From: Streptomyces sp. WZ-12
GTDB lineage: Bacteria; Actinomycetota; Actinomycetes; Streptomycetales; Streptomycetaceae
Length of the DNA: 64,000 nt
Direction: 5' to 3'
Assembly: GCF_028898845.1 (NCBI RefSeq)
Contig: NZ_CP118574.1
Location: forward strand, 5,429,001-5,493,000
Below the pieces are notes generated by a model, which saw only the letters and a list, made by a program, of their open reading frames with translations, was not told the origin of the DNA and searched no databases. Below, piece after piece: positions 1-7,871 of the stretch (position 1 is its first letter; each line of letters opens with the position of its first letter). The translations under genes and the position numbers were made by a program.

Positions 1-54
1 GACGCCATCCTGCACGCCCCGCCGGCCAACTCCCGTCTCTCGCACGAGGGTTGA
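1..54 (+). CDS. C-terminal tail of an unidentified upstream protein (partial)
   Basis: Frame 1 is open from the first base and stops at TGA 52-54, giving a 17-residue tail that ends SRLSHEG. Two hairpins follow directly, as expected at the end of a gene. The fragment is too short to assign a family. It could also be chance openness, because a 54-base open frame is unremarkable at this GC content. Confidence 0.35.
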   Translation, partial: DAILHAPPANSRLSHEG

Positions 55-55
55 C

Positions 56-75
56 GTCCGGCTCGTAAGCCGGAC
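56..75. terminator. Small perfect hairpin after the partial CDS
   Basis: GTCCGGCT and AGCCGGAC form a perfect 8-bp stem around a CGTA loop, two bases after the stop at 54. There is no T-run, which is common for Streptomyces terminators. A terminator role is inferred from position. Confidence 0.4.
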
Positions 76-109
76 CGCGCCCCGGGCCCGGCCGGCGGCG
101 AACAGCGCG

Positions 110-143
110 AAGGGGCCGCCGGCGCGAGTGCCGGCGACCCCTT
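110..143. terminator. Candidate bidirectional terminator
   Basis: AAGGGG..GCCGGC pairs with GCCGGC..CCCCTT around a GCGAGT loop, with a 2x2 internal mismatch. It lies between the plus-strand tail ending at 54 and the minus-strand glycosyltransferase ending at 202, so it could stop transcription from both sides. Confidence 0.5.
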
Positions 144-201
144 GGGGAGCGTTGTCAGTGGCCTTGGTGGACGGAACGCCCACGGGCTGCCACCGCGGGC
201 C

Positions 202-1371
202 CTAGCGCTCGATGAGCGCGAACAGGCCCTCCCAGCGGCCCACGATCTCGTCGGTGGAGAACCGCTGGATGTTCTCCCGGGCCGCGACGCCCATCCGGTC
301 CCGCAGCTCCTTGTCCGACATCAAGGTGTCCAAGTGCCGGGCGAATTCGGTGATGTTGCCCGGAGGGGCCAGGAAGCCGTCGGTGCCGTCGGCGATGATC
401 TCGCGGACGCCCGGCGCCACGTCGAACGCCACGCACGGCACCGCGGTGGCCATCGCCTCCATGGGGGCGAGCGGGAAGCCCTCGCCGCGCGAGCTCAGCG
501 CGAAGACCGCGCTCTCCCGCAGCGCCCCGGCCACATCGCTGGTCCGCCCCATCCACTCGACCGAACTCTCCACCCCGAGCTCGGCGGACAGCTTGCGCAG
601 CGCCTCGGCCTCCTCACCGGAGCCGTAGATCCGCAGCGTCCAGTCCGGGTGCTGCGGGGCGACCCGCGCCCACGCCTCCAGGAGCAGGTCGACGCCCTTC
701 TCCTCGTGCAGCCGGCCGATGCTGGAGACGACCTTCTGCGTGCGCTGGGAGGGGACCTCGGGGAAGAACGGCAGCGGGTTCGGCATGAAGCCGACGTTGT
801 CCATCCGCTGCCGGATCCACTTGTCGGCGTCCTCCCGGGTGAGCGGCAGCATCCGGTCGACGTCCTGGTAGAACCGCTGGACGCGGCCGAACCGGGACGA
901 CTTGCGGCAGGTCTCGAAGGACTCGTGGCTCATGCCGATGACCGGCAGTCCGGCGGTGTCCGCCAGCGCCACCCACTCCATCGCCCACACCTGGGTGACG
1001 ATCACCATGCCGCCCGGCCGCGCGGTCCGGAACAGCGCACTCATCTTGGCGGCCTGCTCGTGCATCCCGGCCTCGCGGGCGGCCCGGCGGCGCTGCTCGA
1101 CGACGTTCAGCCGGTCCTTCAGGCCGCGCACCGGGCGGACGCTCGGCGGGTGCACGTCGTAGAGCGTGGTGGTCCGGTACGGCAGGTCCGGGCCGAGCTC
1201 GTGGACCCGGCCCTCGGGCGGCGGCACGATCCCGACGACGTGCACCCGGTGGCCCCGCTCCGCGAACAGCCGCGCCATCTGGTGCGACCAACTGGTGATG
1301 CCGCCCAGCTCGTTGACGCTGTTGGAGACGAAGAAGATGTCCCGCGGCTCGGCTGCGTTCGACTTGGTCAT
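202..1371 (-). CDS. GT4-family glycosyltransferase
   Basis: The 389-residue protein is a GT-B glycosyltransferase. An N-terminal Rossmann-like half contains the glycine-rich acceptor-side loop ELGGITSW (21-28). The C-terminal half carries the donor-site signatures SIGRLHEEKG (217-226) and EGFPLAPME with the EX7E pair E297/E305. There is no signal peptide or membrane segment, so it acts at the cytoplasmic membrane face. Its ATG overlaps the stop of the upstream TagF-like gene by one base (TGATG), which indicates translational coupling. The likely role is adding a sugar to a teichoic-acid-like or related wall glycopolymer. The exact donor and acceptor cannot be read from sequence. The open frame continues upstream, but that extension is only the shadow of the neighbouring gene. 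Confidence 0.92.
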   Translation of the reverse strand: MTKSNAAEPRDIFFVSNSVNELGGITSWSHQMARLFAERGHRVHVVGIVPPPEGRVHELGPDLPYRTTTLYDVHPPSVRPVRGLKDRLNVVEQRRRAAREAGMHEQAAKMSALFRTARPGGMVIVTQVWAMEWVALADTAGLPVIGMSHESFETCRKSSRFGRVQRFYQDVDRMLPLTREDADKWIRQRMDNVGFMPNPLPFFPEVPSQRTQKVVSSIGRLHEEKGVDLLLEAWARVAPQHPDWTLRIYGSGEEAEALRKLSAELGVESSVEWMGRTSDVAGALRESAVFALSSRGEGFPLAPMEAMATAVPCVAFDVAPGVREIIADGTDGFLAPPGNITEFARHLDTLMSDKELRDRMGVAARENIQRFSTDEIVGRWEGLFALIER

Positions 1372-4226
1372 CAACGGCTCCACTGCGCAAAGAACTGGTC
1401 GACGATGCTCTGTGCGGCGTCGCCCTGGTCGTATTCCCCGAACTTGGCGACGAATTCCTTGCGGTCCTTGGCGTATTCCTGCTGTTGGGACTCGAAAGAC
1501 TGCATGGTCTCGAAGAAATCGTCCTCGGTGCGCACTACCGGGCCCGGCGCGTGTTCCAGCAGATCGAAGTACGTTCCGCGACCCTCGTGCACGTATTCGT
1601 CGTAGTCGTAGGTGAAGAACACCAACGGCCGGTCGAGCAGCGCGTAGTCGAACATCACCGACGAATAGTCCGTGACCAGGCCGTCGGCCAGCTCCAGGAT
1701 CGGGGTGATGTCGTGGCGCGCCGAGACGTCGATGACCCGGCCCTGCACGGTCGGCGGCAGCACCACGTGGTTGAGGTAGTGCGAGCGCACCAGCAGGACG
1801 TAGCGGTCGCCGAACTCGTCGGCGAAGCGCTCCACGTCGAAGGGGAGCGCGAACCGGCCGTGCCGGCCGCCCGCCTTGCGGAACGTCGGCGCGTACAGCA
1901 GCACCTTCTTGTCGGCCGGAATGCCCAACTCCGCCGCCAGCGGGCCGCGCTCGCGGTGGCCGGACTCGGCCTCCTCCAGCCGGGCCCGCACCAGGGCGTC
2001 GTTGCGCGGGTAGCCGACCCGCAGCAGGGTCTTCTCTTTCAGGCGGAACGCCTTGGCCAGGGTGCGCGCGTCGTGCTCGGTGCGGCACAGGAACCGGTCG
2101 AAGCGGTCCAACGAGCCCTGCTGTTCGGCCTGTTGCTGGCGGGTCTGGGCCTTGAGCGAGGGCTGGTCGAAGCCCATGTTCTTCAGCGCCGAGCCGTGCC
2201 AGGTCTGGATGTAGGTGGTCTCGGGGCGCTTGGTCAGCTTCAGCGGGTAGCTCTGGTTGTCCACCCAGAACTCGGCCTGGGCCAGCGCCTTGAGGTACGG
2301 CAGCGACCAGCGCTTGACCAGGGTGGCGTCCTTGGGGAAGTCCTTGGGGGACCCGGCGTACGCCCAGATCGCCTCGAACTTCAGGCCCTGCCGGCGCATC
2401 TCCTCGTAGATGGCGCGCGGGCTGTCGCTGTACTGCTTGCCCAGGTGGCTCTCGAAGACCACCGTGCGCTTCTTGATCGGCAGCCGGCTGAACACCTCGT
2501 GGTACGCCCGGAGCTTGGTGTCCCCGGAGGTGAGCGTCTTGCGCAGTGCCTTGGCCTTGCGGTAACCGGCCTTGGCCAGCGTCCCGGGCTTGCCGCGGAC
2601 GCCCTTGGCGATGAACTCCTGCACCCGCTCGGCGCTCTGGCTCTCGCTGATCAGGCGGAACGCCAGGTGGCCCTTGGAGGAGATGTGCGGCTCGATGTGG
2701 TCGGCGACCATCCGGGTCAGCCGCGGGCGGACCGGCAGCGGCCCGCCGGCCAGCTCGGTGTCGGCGACGGTGAGCCGGGACGTGGTGAGCGCCCCGTCCG
2801 CCTTCAGCCGCAGCCGGACGTCCCAGATGGAGTCGACGATGCCGAGCGGGCGCAGCGTGCCGGTGACGTCCGCGTCGGTCTCCCAGACCACCGCGTCGCC
2901 CTCGTGGCGCACCGAGCGCACCGGGAAGGTGAAGGACTGCAGGCTGCGGCGGCGGGCGCTGAACTCCAACTCGGCGGAGAGCTTGGCGCCCTCGGGGATC
3001 GCGCCGAGCGGGTTGGTGATCCGGCCGGCCAGCGAGACGGTGCTGCCGGACTCGGCGAACCGGGTCAACTGGTTGCGCAGGAAAAGCTGGTTGACCGGCT
3101 TCTCGTGGTAGCCGATCTCGGTCACGTCCAGCACCTCGCGGCCGAACGCGTCGTCGAAGTGCCCGTCGCACCAGTAGATCCGGCCGTCGTGCTGGGCGAG
3201 CGGCGAGGAGAGCTTGTCGCGGTTGATGAGGGTGTCGACCGCCGGGATGAGGTTGTCCCAGTCGCCCTTCTGGAGCAGGTAGGCGCAGATGGCCTGTATC
3301 GGCAGGACCCGCTCGTACGCCTCCGGGGCGATGCCGGCGAGGTACTCCCGGGAGAGCTCGGCGAACTCCCGGCGGTACGCCTCGTCCCGGAAGGGCAGGT
3401 CCCGCAGGTGCAGCACCAGGTCGTGCTTGAGGAACTTGACGTCCTTGGCGAGCTTCATCTCGGTGAGCCCGCGCTCCACCAGCGCGGCGTCGATCCGCCG
3501 GTGGACCTCCAGCCGGTGGATGTAATTGGTCATCTCGTGCCGTCGGTTCGTCACCGACTTCACGGCGGCCTTCTCGAAGACGTTCCAGAAGTAGACCTGA
3601 TTGGGAATCAGCGTGATGCGGTTCGCCGCGAGGTAAGCGTCGGCGATAAACATCAGGTCCTCGTAGAACATCCCCTTGGGGAAGCGGAGGTCGTTCTCGA
3701 TGAGGAATTCGCGGCGGTAGCACTTGTTGGTGGAGAGGGTGTCCCACACAAAAAGGTCCGGCAATTCCGTGACCGACTCCAGGGTTCGGGTCGTGGAATA
3801 CAGCCAGGCGTACCACTCGTCGCGCTTCTGGTTCCGGGTGTCCCGGTGGATGCGCACGCAGAGGCCGGAGACGATGTCCGCCTCGGTTTCCTCGGCGGCC
3901 GCCAGCAAATTGCGACAGGCGTTGTGCTCCAGGACGTCGTCGCTGTCCAGGAACATGACGTACTGTCCGCGCGTGTGCTGGATGCCGGCGTTCCGCGGCT
4001 CGCCGCCGGCGCCGCTGTTCTCCGGCAGTTGGAAGGCTCTGACGCGGCCGGGGTGGGCGGCCGCGAGCTCCTGCGCGACGTCGAAAGAACGGTCGGTGCT
4101 GCAGTCGTCGACGATCACCACCTCGACGTCCCGGAGCGTCTGGTCCAGTACGGACTGGACCGCGGTCGGCAACCGGTCGGCGTCGTTGTAGACAATGACG
4201 ACTACGGAGACGTCAGGCACAGGCAC
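1371..4226 (-). CDS. GT2 / CDP-glycerol glycerophosphotransferase (TagF-like) fusion
   Basis: The 951-residue protein has two catalytic modules. Residues 1-240 are a GT2 glycosyltransferase with VVVIVYND near the start and the metal-binding DSDD at 94-97. Residues about 587-951 are a CDP-glycerol:poly(glycerophosphate) transferase domain with QTWHGSALKNMG (about 673-684) and TDYSSVMFDYALLDRP (about 852-867), both hallmarks of TagB/TagF enzymes. The central 300 residues are less distinct and probably structural. It starts at GTG 4226 with AAGAGGG upstream and is coupled to the GT4 gene after it. The expected role is polymerising or decorating a glycerol-phosphate-containing wall polymer at the inner membrane face. 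Poly(ribitol-phosphate) or another polyol phosphate is equally possible. Confidence 0.93.
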   Translation of the reverse strand: MPVPDVSVVVIVYNDADRLPTAVQSVLDQTLRDVEVVIVDDCSTDRSFDVAQELAAAHPGRVRAFQLPENSGAGGEPRNAGIQHTRGQYVMFLDSDDVLEHNACRNLLAAAEETEADIVSGLCVRIHRDTRNQKRDEWYAWLYSTTRTLESVTELPDLFVWDTLSTNKCYRREFLIENDLRFPKGMFYEDLMFIADAYLAANRITLIPNQVYFWNVFEKAAVKSVTNRRHEMTNYIHRLEVHRRIDAALVERGLTEMKLAKDVKFLKHDLVLHLRDLPFRDEAYRREFAELSREYLAGIAPEAYERVLPIQAICAYLLQKGDWDNLIPAVDTLINRDKLSSPLAQHDGRIYWCDGHFDDAFGREVLDVTEIGYHEKPVNQLFLRNQLTRFAESGSTVSLAGRITNPLGAIPEGAKLSAELEFSARRRSLQSFTFPVRSVRHEGDAVVWETDADVTGTLRPLGIVDSIWDVRLRLKADGALTTSRLTVADTELAGGPLPVRPRLTRMVADHIEPHISSKGHLAFRLISESQSAERVQEFIAKGVRGKPGTLAKAGYRKAKALRKTLTSGDTKLRAYHEVFSRLPIKKRTVVFESHLGKQYSDSPRAIYEEMRRQGLKFEAIWAYAGSPKDFPKDATLVKRWSLPYLKALAQAEFWVDNQSYPLKLTKRPETTYIQTWHGSALKNMGFDQPSLKAQTRQQQAEQQGSLDRFDRFLCRTEHDARTLAKAFRLKEKTLLRVGYPRNDALVRARLEEAESGHRERGPLAAELGIPADKKVLLYAPTFRKAGGRHGRFALPFDVERFADEFGDRYVLLVRSHYLNHVVLPPTVQGRVIDVSARHDITPILELADGLVTDYSSVMFDYALLDRPLVFFTYDYDEYVHEGRGTYFDLLEHAPGPVVRTEDDFFETMQSFESQQQEYAKDRKEFVAKFGEYDQGDAAQSIVDQFFAQWSR

Positions 4227-4789
4227 CTCAACCCTCTTTCCGCTGCTGTTTCCGGCCAGAATAGCCCCATCTACACACGGGGTTTACGACCGCCCGCACC
4301 CGGACTGCTACACGTGGTGACGGAGTGCCGCCCGAGGAAGGGCAGGTTCCGGCTAGCAGGTATGACGGCAACGACGGTCAATCGGTTGCACGTCAGTGGG
4401 TGCGGTCGGACTCTTTATCGGATTCCGATCATGCCGGTGACCCCGACCTCTCGGAGTTGACGGGGTGGGGAAATGTCGTTCGAGGGCGAGGGGAAAAGAT
4501 CGATTACCCGGATTTTGTCCGGACGATCCGGCGGGCCGGCCGGCCCGCCCGGCCGCCCCGGAGTGGCACATGACACAGCGACAGGCGGGCGGGCGGAGTG
4601 ACGAAGGCGACGCCGCCGCGTAGGAAGTGCGTGAAGACGGGCACCTCCGTACGCCGTTGAGCGTCCTCTAGGAAGAAGACGTGTCAGCCGCGGCGCGGGG
4701 GAAGATCCTGCCCAAGGACGAGAGACGTGTCTTTGCCAAGCCATTACGCTTGCGGGCAAGGCCGCGCAGGGCGGCCATGGAGGAGTGAG
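4227..4789. other. Divergent intergenic region, no gene seen
   Basis: The region separates the minus-strand wall-polymer genes from the plus-strand Bax-inhibitor-like gene and should hold both promoters. A weak minus-strand candidate is TTGACC (complement of 4376-4381) with 17 bases to TGCTAG (complement of 4353-4358). A self-complementary GGGCCGGCCGGCCC run lies near 4534. Short open frames here have no ribosome-binding site and atypical composition, and were not accepted. Confidence 0.5.
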
Positions 4790-5641
4790 ATGAGGAGCAG
4801 CAACCCGGTCTTCTCGCGACGGGGGTTCAGCCGAGGCACCGGCTACGCGGGCTTCAACGCGCCGCCGCAGGCCGGGGGCCCCGCCGCCAACCCCTACGCC
4901 GGAGCCAACCCGTACGCGGGGACCAACCCGTACGCCACCGAGGCGCCGCAGTACGCGCCGCAGCACACCCCGCAGACCCGCCCGATGACGATGGACGACG
5001 TCGTCACCCGCACCGGCCTGACGCTCGGCACGGTCGTCGTCGGCGCCACCGTCGGCTGGCTCTTCCTCACCGGGCAGCTCGGCTTCGCGATCGGGGCCGG
5101 CCTGGCCGCGACGGTGCTGGGCTTCATCCAGTCCTTCAAGCGCAAGCCGGTCCCGGCGCTGATCCTGGGTTACGCGGCGCTGGAGGGCGTCTTCCTGGGC
5201 GCGCTCAGCGGCTACCTCAACAGCCTGCCGAAGCTCAGCGGCGCGCCGATGCAGGCGGTGCTGGGCACGATGGCGGTCTTCGTCGCCATGCTGATCGCCT
5301 ACAAGACCCGGATCGTCCGGGTCACCGAGCGGTTCACCCGCTTCGTGATGATCGCCGCGCTGGGCTTCGTGCTGCTGTCGCTGGTGAACCTGCTGTTCAT
5401 GGTGTTCGGCGGGGGTGACGGCCTCGGCTTCCGCAGCGGCGGCCTGGGCATCCTCTTCGGCGTCGTCGGCATCTGCCTCGGCGCGGCCTTCCTCGCCATG
5501 GACTTCAAGCAGGTCGAGGACGGCATCGCCTACGGCGCGCCGCGCGAGGAGTCCTGGCTGGCCGCGTTCGGCCTGACCCTGACCCTGGTGTGGATCTACT
5601 GGGAGATGCTGCGGCTGATCTCGATCCTGCGCGGCGACTGA
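4790..5641 (+). CDS. Bax inhibitor-1 / YccA family membrane protein
   Basis: The 283-residue protein has a proline/glycine/tyrosine-rich N-terminal tail with NPYAGANPYAGTNPYAT repeats (about 30-48). About seven hydrophobic segments follow, starting near residue 80, with the family-like motif GYAALEGVFLGALSG. Actinobacterial YccA-like proteins are integral membrane proteins of uncertain function. BI-1 relatives can act as pH-sensitive calcium leak channels, but that role is not shown here. The start at 4790 is preceded by GGAGGAGTGAG. The longer frame from 4727 has no ribosome-binding site and was rejected. The gene stands alone and ends 33 bases before a strong hairpin. Confidence 0.92.
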   Translation: MRSSNPVFSRRGFSRGTGYAGFNAPPQAGGPAANPYAGANPYAGTNPYATEAPQYAPQHTPQTRPMTMDDVVTRTGLTLGTVVVGATVGWLFLTGQLGFAIGAGLAATVLGFIQSFKRKPVPALILGYAALEGVFLGALSGYLNSLPKLSGAPMQAVLGTMAVFVAMLIAYKTRIVRVTERFTRFVMIAALGFVLLSLVNLLFMVFGGGDGLGFRSGGLGILFGVVGICLGAAFLAMDFKQVEDGIAYGAPREESWLAAFGLTLTLVWIYWEMLRLISILRGD

Positions 5642-5673
5642 CGCGGATCACCGCCCCACCGCACGAGACGGAC

Positions 5674-5707
5674 GAGGGGCCCGTGGGCAACTGCCCGCGG
5701 GCCCCTC
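5674..5707. terminator. Strong hairpin terminator
   Basis: Two 16-base arms (5674-5689 and 5692-5707) beginning GAGGGGCCCG pair with one G-T wobble around a two-base gap. It sits between the convergent Bax-inhibitor-like gene and the DUF4287 gene and probably serves both. Confidence 0.75.
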
Positions 5708-5737
5708 GCGCGTTGTGGTCGCGGTGCGTCGCTACGG

Positions 5738-5965
5738 TCAGAACTTGCGGGCGGCGCGCCGGAGATCGTGCTCATGGACGATCGCCTTGGCATGGCCGTA
5801 GGAGAGGTCGTGCGCGCCGCGCAGCCAGCTCACCTTTTCGTCGAAGCGGATGAGGGCGGGGCCTTCGTCGACGGTGCGGAGCCATTCTGAGATATCCCTG
5901 CCGGTGCAGTGCGGGATACGGGAGAGCATGTTCCGGTGGGTTTCTTCGGAGAAGGACTGAGACAT
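5738..5965 (-). CDS. DUF4287-family small protein
   Basis: The 75-residue soluble protein matches the small DUF4287 family in its spacing of EETHRNMLSRIPHCTGRDISEW, in a central WLRGAHDLSYGHAKAIVHEHD segment, and in a basic C-terminus. Function is unknown; no catalytic motif or membrane segment is visible. The start at 5965 has an ideal GGAGG six bases upstream. An upstream in-frame methionine at 6037 lacks such a site. It is transcribed away from the next gene, and the two promoters share the 98-base gap 5966-6063. Confidence 0.85.
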   Translation of the reverse strand: MSQSFSEETHRNMLSRIPHCTGRDISEWLRTVDEGPALIRFDEKVSWLRGAHDLSYGHAKAIVHEHDLRRAARKF

Positions 5966-6051
5966 CGGCGCCTCCGGACGCGGTCGATGCTGGTTCTTCC
6001 GCTCACCGTGCCTGAGGGTTCGGGCGTTGGCAACCACCCGTGAGTTGCGCT

Positions 6052-6057
6052 TAGGCT
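6052..6057 (+). promoter_or_regulatory. -10 box for a leaderless transcript
   Basis: TAGGCT lies six bases before the GTG start at 6064 and no ribosome-binding site is present. Transcription would start at or next to the start codon. A TTGGCA lies 19 bases upstream as a possible, long-spaced -35. Confidence 0.5.
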
Positions 6058-6063
6058 CACGAC

Positions 6064-6432
6064 GTGCTTGACGTGACGCCTTTGCAGACCGCCGTGGACG
6101 CGCTCGCCGACCGCCTCCGGGCGCTGCCGCAGAGCGCCCTGCGCCGCGGTGCCGCGGCCGAAGGGCTCGCGCTGGCGCGGGAGTTGGCGAACCGCGCGCA
6201 GCGTATCGAACGCCCCGGACAGCGGCCCGGGGAACTCCCGGACGCCGGGATGTTCGCGGTCGGCGACCAGTTGGCGGTGGCCGGACACGACCTCGTCGAG
6301 GCGCTGCGGGCCGCCGCGGCGGGCGGGGAAGCTGACGCGAATCCGGCCCCCGCCGAGGAGTTGGCGGGGGCTGTGCGGCGGGTGCGGGAGGTCGCTCAGA
6401 GCGAGGCGATGACCCGGTCGGCGAGGATGTAG
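6064..6432 (+). CDS. Small conserved hypothetical protein
   Basis: The 122-residue predicted cytoplasmic protein is alanine/leucine/arginine-rich and probably all-helical (LQTAVDALADRLRALPQSALRRG, then ALARELANRAQRIE). I do not recognise a defined family, though similar small proteins occur in Streptomyces. The GTG start at 6064 follows TAGGCT by six bases, so the mRNA is probably leaderless. Its last 37 bases overlap the 3' end of the convergent gene at 6396-7385, so the two messages would be complementary at their ends. The final ten residues may simply be read-through into that overlap. Confidence 0.7.
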   Translation: MLDVTPLQTAVDALADRLRALPQSALRRGAAAEGLALARELANRAQRIERPGQRPGELPDAGMFAVGDQLAVAGHDLVEALRAAAAGGEADANPAPAEELAGAVRRVREVAQSEAMTRSARM

Positions 6433-7385
6433 ACGTTCTCGTCGCGGCGCTCGCCCCACGAGAACGTCAGCGCGTAGGCGCCGGAGATGCCCGAGCCGCC
6501 GAGCAACACCGGGGCGTGGCCGTCGCGCAGCGCCTCGGCGACGCTCTCGGCGGTCTCGCGGTGTCCGGGGGTCAGGCAGAGCGTGGTGCCGTCGGCGAAG
6601 ACGTAGACGTCCAGGGTGCCCAGCGGGCCGGGGCGGACGTCGGAGAGCGGGGTGCCCTCGTCGGCCAGTTCGGCAAGGCGCGCGACGGTGCGCTCGTGGT
6701 CGCCGATGGCGGGGACGGGGGAGAAGTCCGGGTGCGAGGGGTGGCGCCGGCGGGCGGCGGCCAGCTCGGCGGACTCGGTCTCCTCGGCCAGCTCGAACTC
6801 CGGCGCCTCCAGGGCCTCCAGGGCCTCGACGGACTCCAACGCCTCCAGCGACTCCACCGATTCCAGCGCCTCGACGGGCTCCAGCGCGGGCAGCGGCTCC
6901 AGGACCTCCGGGCCCAGCAGCGACTCCAGCCCGGCCAGATCGGCCTGGCGCGGCACGAACGGATGGCCGCCCTCGCCGTCCAGGTCCAGCCGCTCGGTGT
7001 GCTCCCGGCGGCCCTCGCGGCCGTCGAGCGGGCCGTCGTCGAAGCTGGGCAGCGGGCCGGACAGCGACGGCGCGTCCGCGGCGTCCCGGGCCTCCTGGGC
7101 GGCCCAGAAGGCGCGCGCCTCGGCCAGTTCCCGCTCCCGCTCCTCGGCCAGCGCGTCCGCGACGGCGGCGCGTATGTCCGCGAGCGGGGTCTCGACGGCC
7201 GGCACACCGCGGGCCGCCGGGACCGTCGCGGCGGTCGCGCCGGTGGCCTCCGCGCGCACGGCGACGAGCTCGGCGTGCAGCGCGGTGAGCTGGCGGCGCA
7301 GCGCCCGGGCGGTGTGCAGGGCGGCGGCGCCCAGCACCACGCCGACCGCCGCGGCCAGCAGCAGGACGAGGGTGGTGACAGTCAT
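6396..7385 (-). CDS. Membrane-anchored protein with EALE repeats
   Basis: The 329-residue protein begins with a hydrophobic segment (MTVTTLVLLLAAAVGVVLGAA, about 3-24) that anchors it in the membrane. A charged alanine-rich, probably coiled-coil stretch follows (about 25-105). Residues about 165-195 are a degenerate repeat built on EALESVES/EALEALEA. The C-terminal 90 residues look like a compact domain (LGTLDVYVFADGTTLCLTPGHRETAESVAEALRDG). No enzyme motif was recognised and the function is unknown. It ends inside the convergent small gene. A promoter candidate lies about 115 bases upstream. Confidence 0.82.
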   Translation of the reverse strand: MTVTTLVLLLAAAVGVVLGAAALHTARALRRQLTALHAELVAVRAEATGATAATVPAARGVPAVETPLADIRAAVADALAEERERELAEARAFWAAQEARDAADAPSLSGPLPSFDDGPLDGREGRREHTERLDLDGEGGHPFVPRQADLAGLESLLGPEVLEPLPALEPVEALESVESLEALESVEALEALEAPEFELAEETESAELAAARRRHPSHPDFSPVPAIGDHERTVARLAELADEGTPLSDVRPGPLGTLDVYVFADGTTLCLTPGHRETAESVAEALRDGHAPVLLGGSGISGAYALTFSWGERRDENVYILADRVIASL

Positions 7386-7499
7386 GCCGAAACCTCGCTT
7401 CGCTCAAGCCCCGCACTCGCGAGGCGCGCACCTTTCGGTGTTCGCTCACTTCCGGGCATACGCACACACTCTCGCGGACCGGTCACCGGCGTACTCCCG

Positions 7500-7528
7500 A
7501 TAGCAGATTGTTCTCCGACTTCCTACAA
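7500..7528 (-). promoter_or_regulatory. Candidate promoter for the EALE-repeat protein gene
   Basis: On the minus strand TTGTAG (complement of 7523-7528) is followed after 17 bases by TGCTAT (complement of 7500-7505). Spacing is ideal but match to consensus is moderate. A GACCTAGGTC palindrome lies just upstream, near 7535-7544. Confidence 0.4.
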
Positions 7529-7738
7529 CAGCGTGACCTAGGTCGGCGACAGTTCGCAGGGTGGTATGTCCTGAAATGGTGCGCAGTTAGGGGCTCGTGA
7601 GGTGTGGTGCCCCCCGGCTGAGCTGCAAGAACGCGGTTCCGTCGGGATGTTGGTCACAATCCTGGGGGTGATTGGGTCGCGATCTTGTCACCGAGTGACC
7701 CGGGTCACGCGCTGTCGCGGAGGGTGTCCGGGCGAGCG

Positions 7739-7788
7739 CGAAGGGTGCGCGGGGAACGGGAGTTGGTCCGTTTCCCGCGCACCCTTCG
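7739..7788. terminator. Long hairpin terminator downstream of the thiolase gene
   Basis: Two 21-base arms starting CGAAGGGTGCGCGG pair with a single mismatch around an 8-base loop. It lies 84 bases beyond the stop of the minus-strand thiolase gene and is the likely end of that transcript. Confidence 0.7.
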
Positions 7789-7871
7789 GTGCGCGTGCCT
7801 CCGTTGCCGCGGTCCGGCTCAGCCGCCCGTGCCCGCGGTCGCGCCGCGCTTCGCCTGCGCCGCGCTACGGC

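Larger units (their letters stand above)
7386..7871. other. Intergenic region with palindromes and a terminator
   Basis: It holds the promoter region of the minus-strand gene ending at 7385, a perfect 14-bp palindrome GTGACCCGGGTCAC (7695-7708), and the long terminator hairpin at 7739-7788. No gene is supported; open frames here are shadows. Confidence 0.5.

Noticed and set aside
1485..4460. 991-residue open frame on the plus strand opposite the TagF-like gene
   Set aside because: It is a shadow: its translation is a Gly/Val/Arg/Leu-biased antisense of a recognisable glycosyltransferase/TagF protein, and it has no family motif.
4325..4573. 82-residue plus-strand open frame in the 4.2-4.8 kb gap
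   Set aside because: It has no ribosome-binding site, no recognisable domain, and a composition unlike neighbouring genes.
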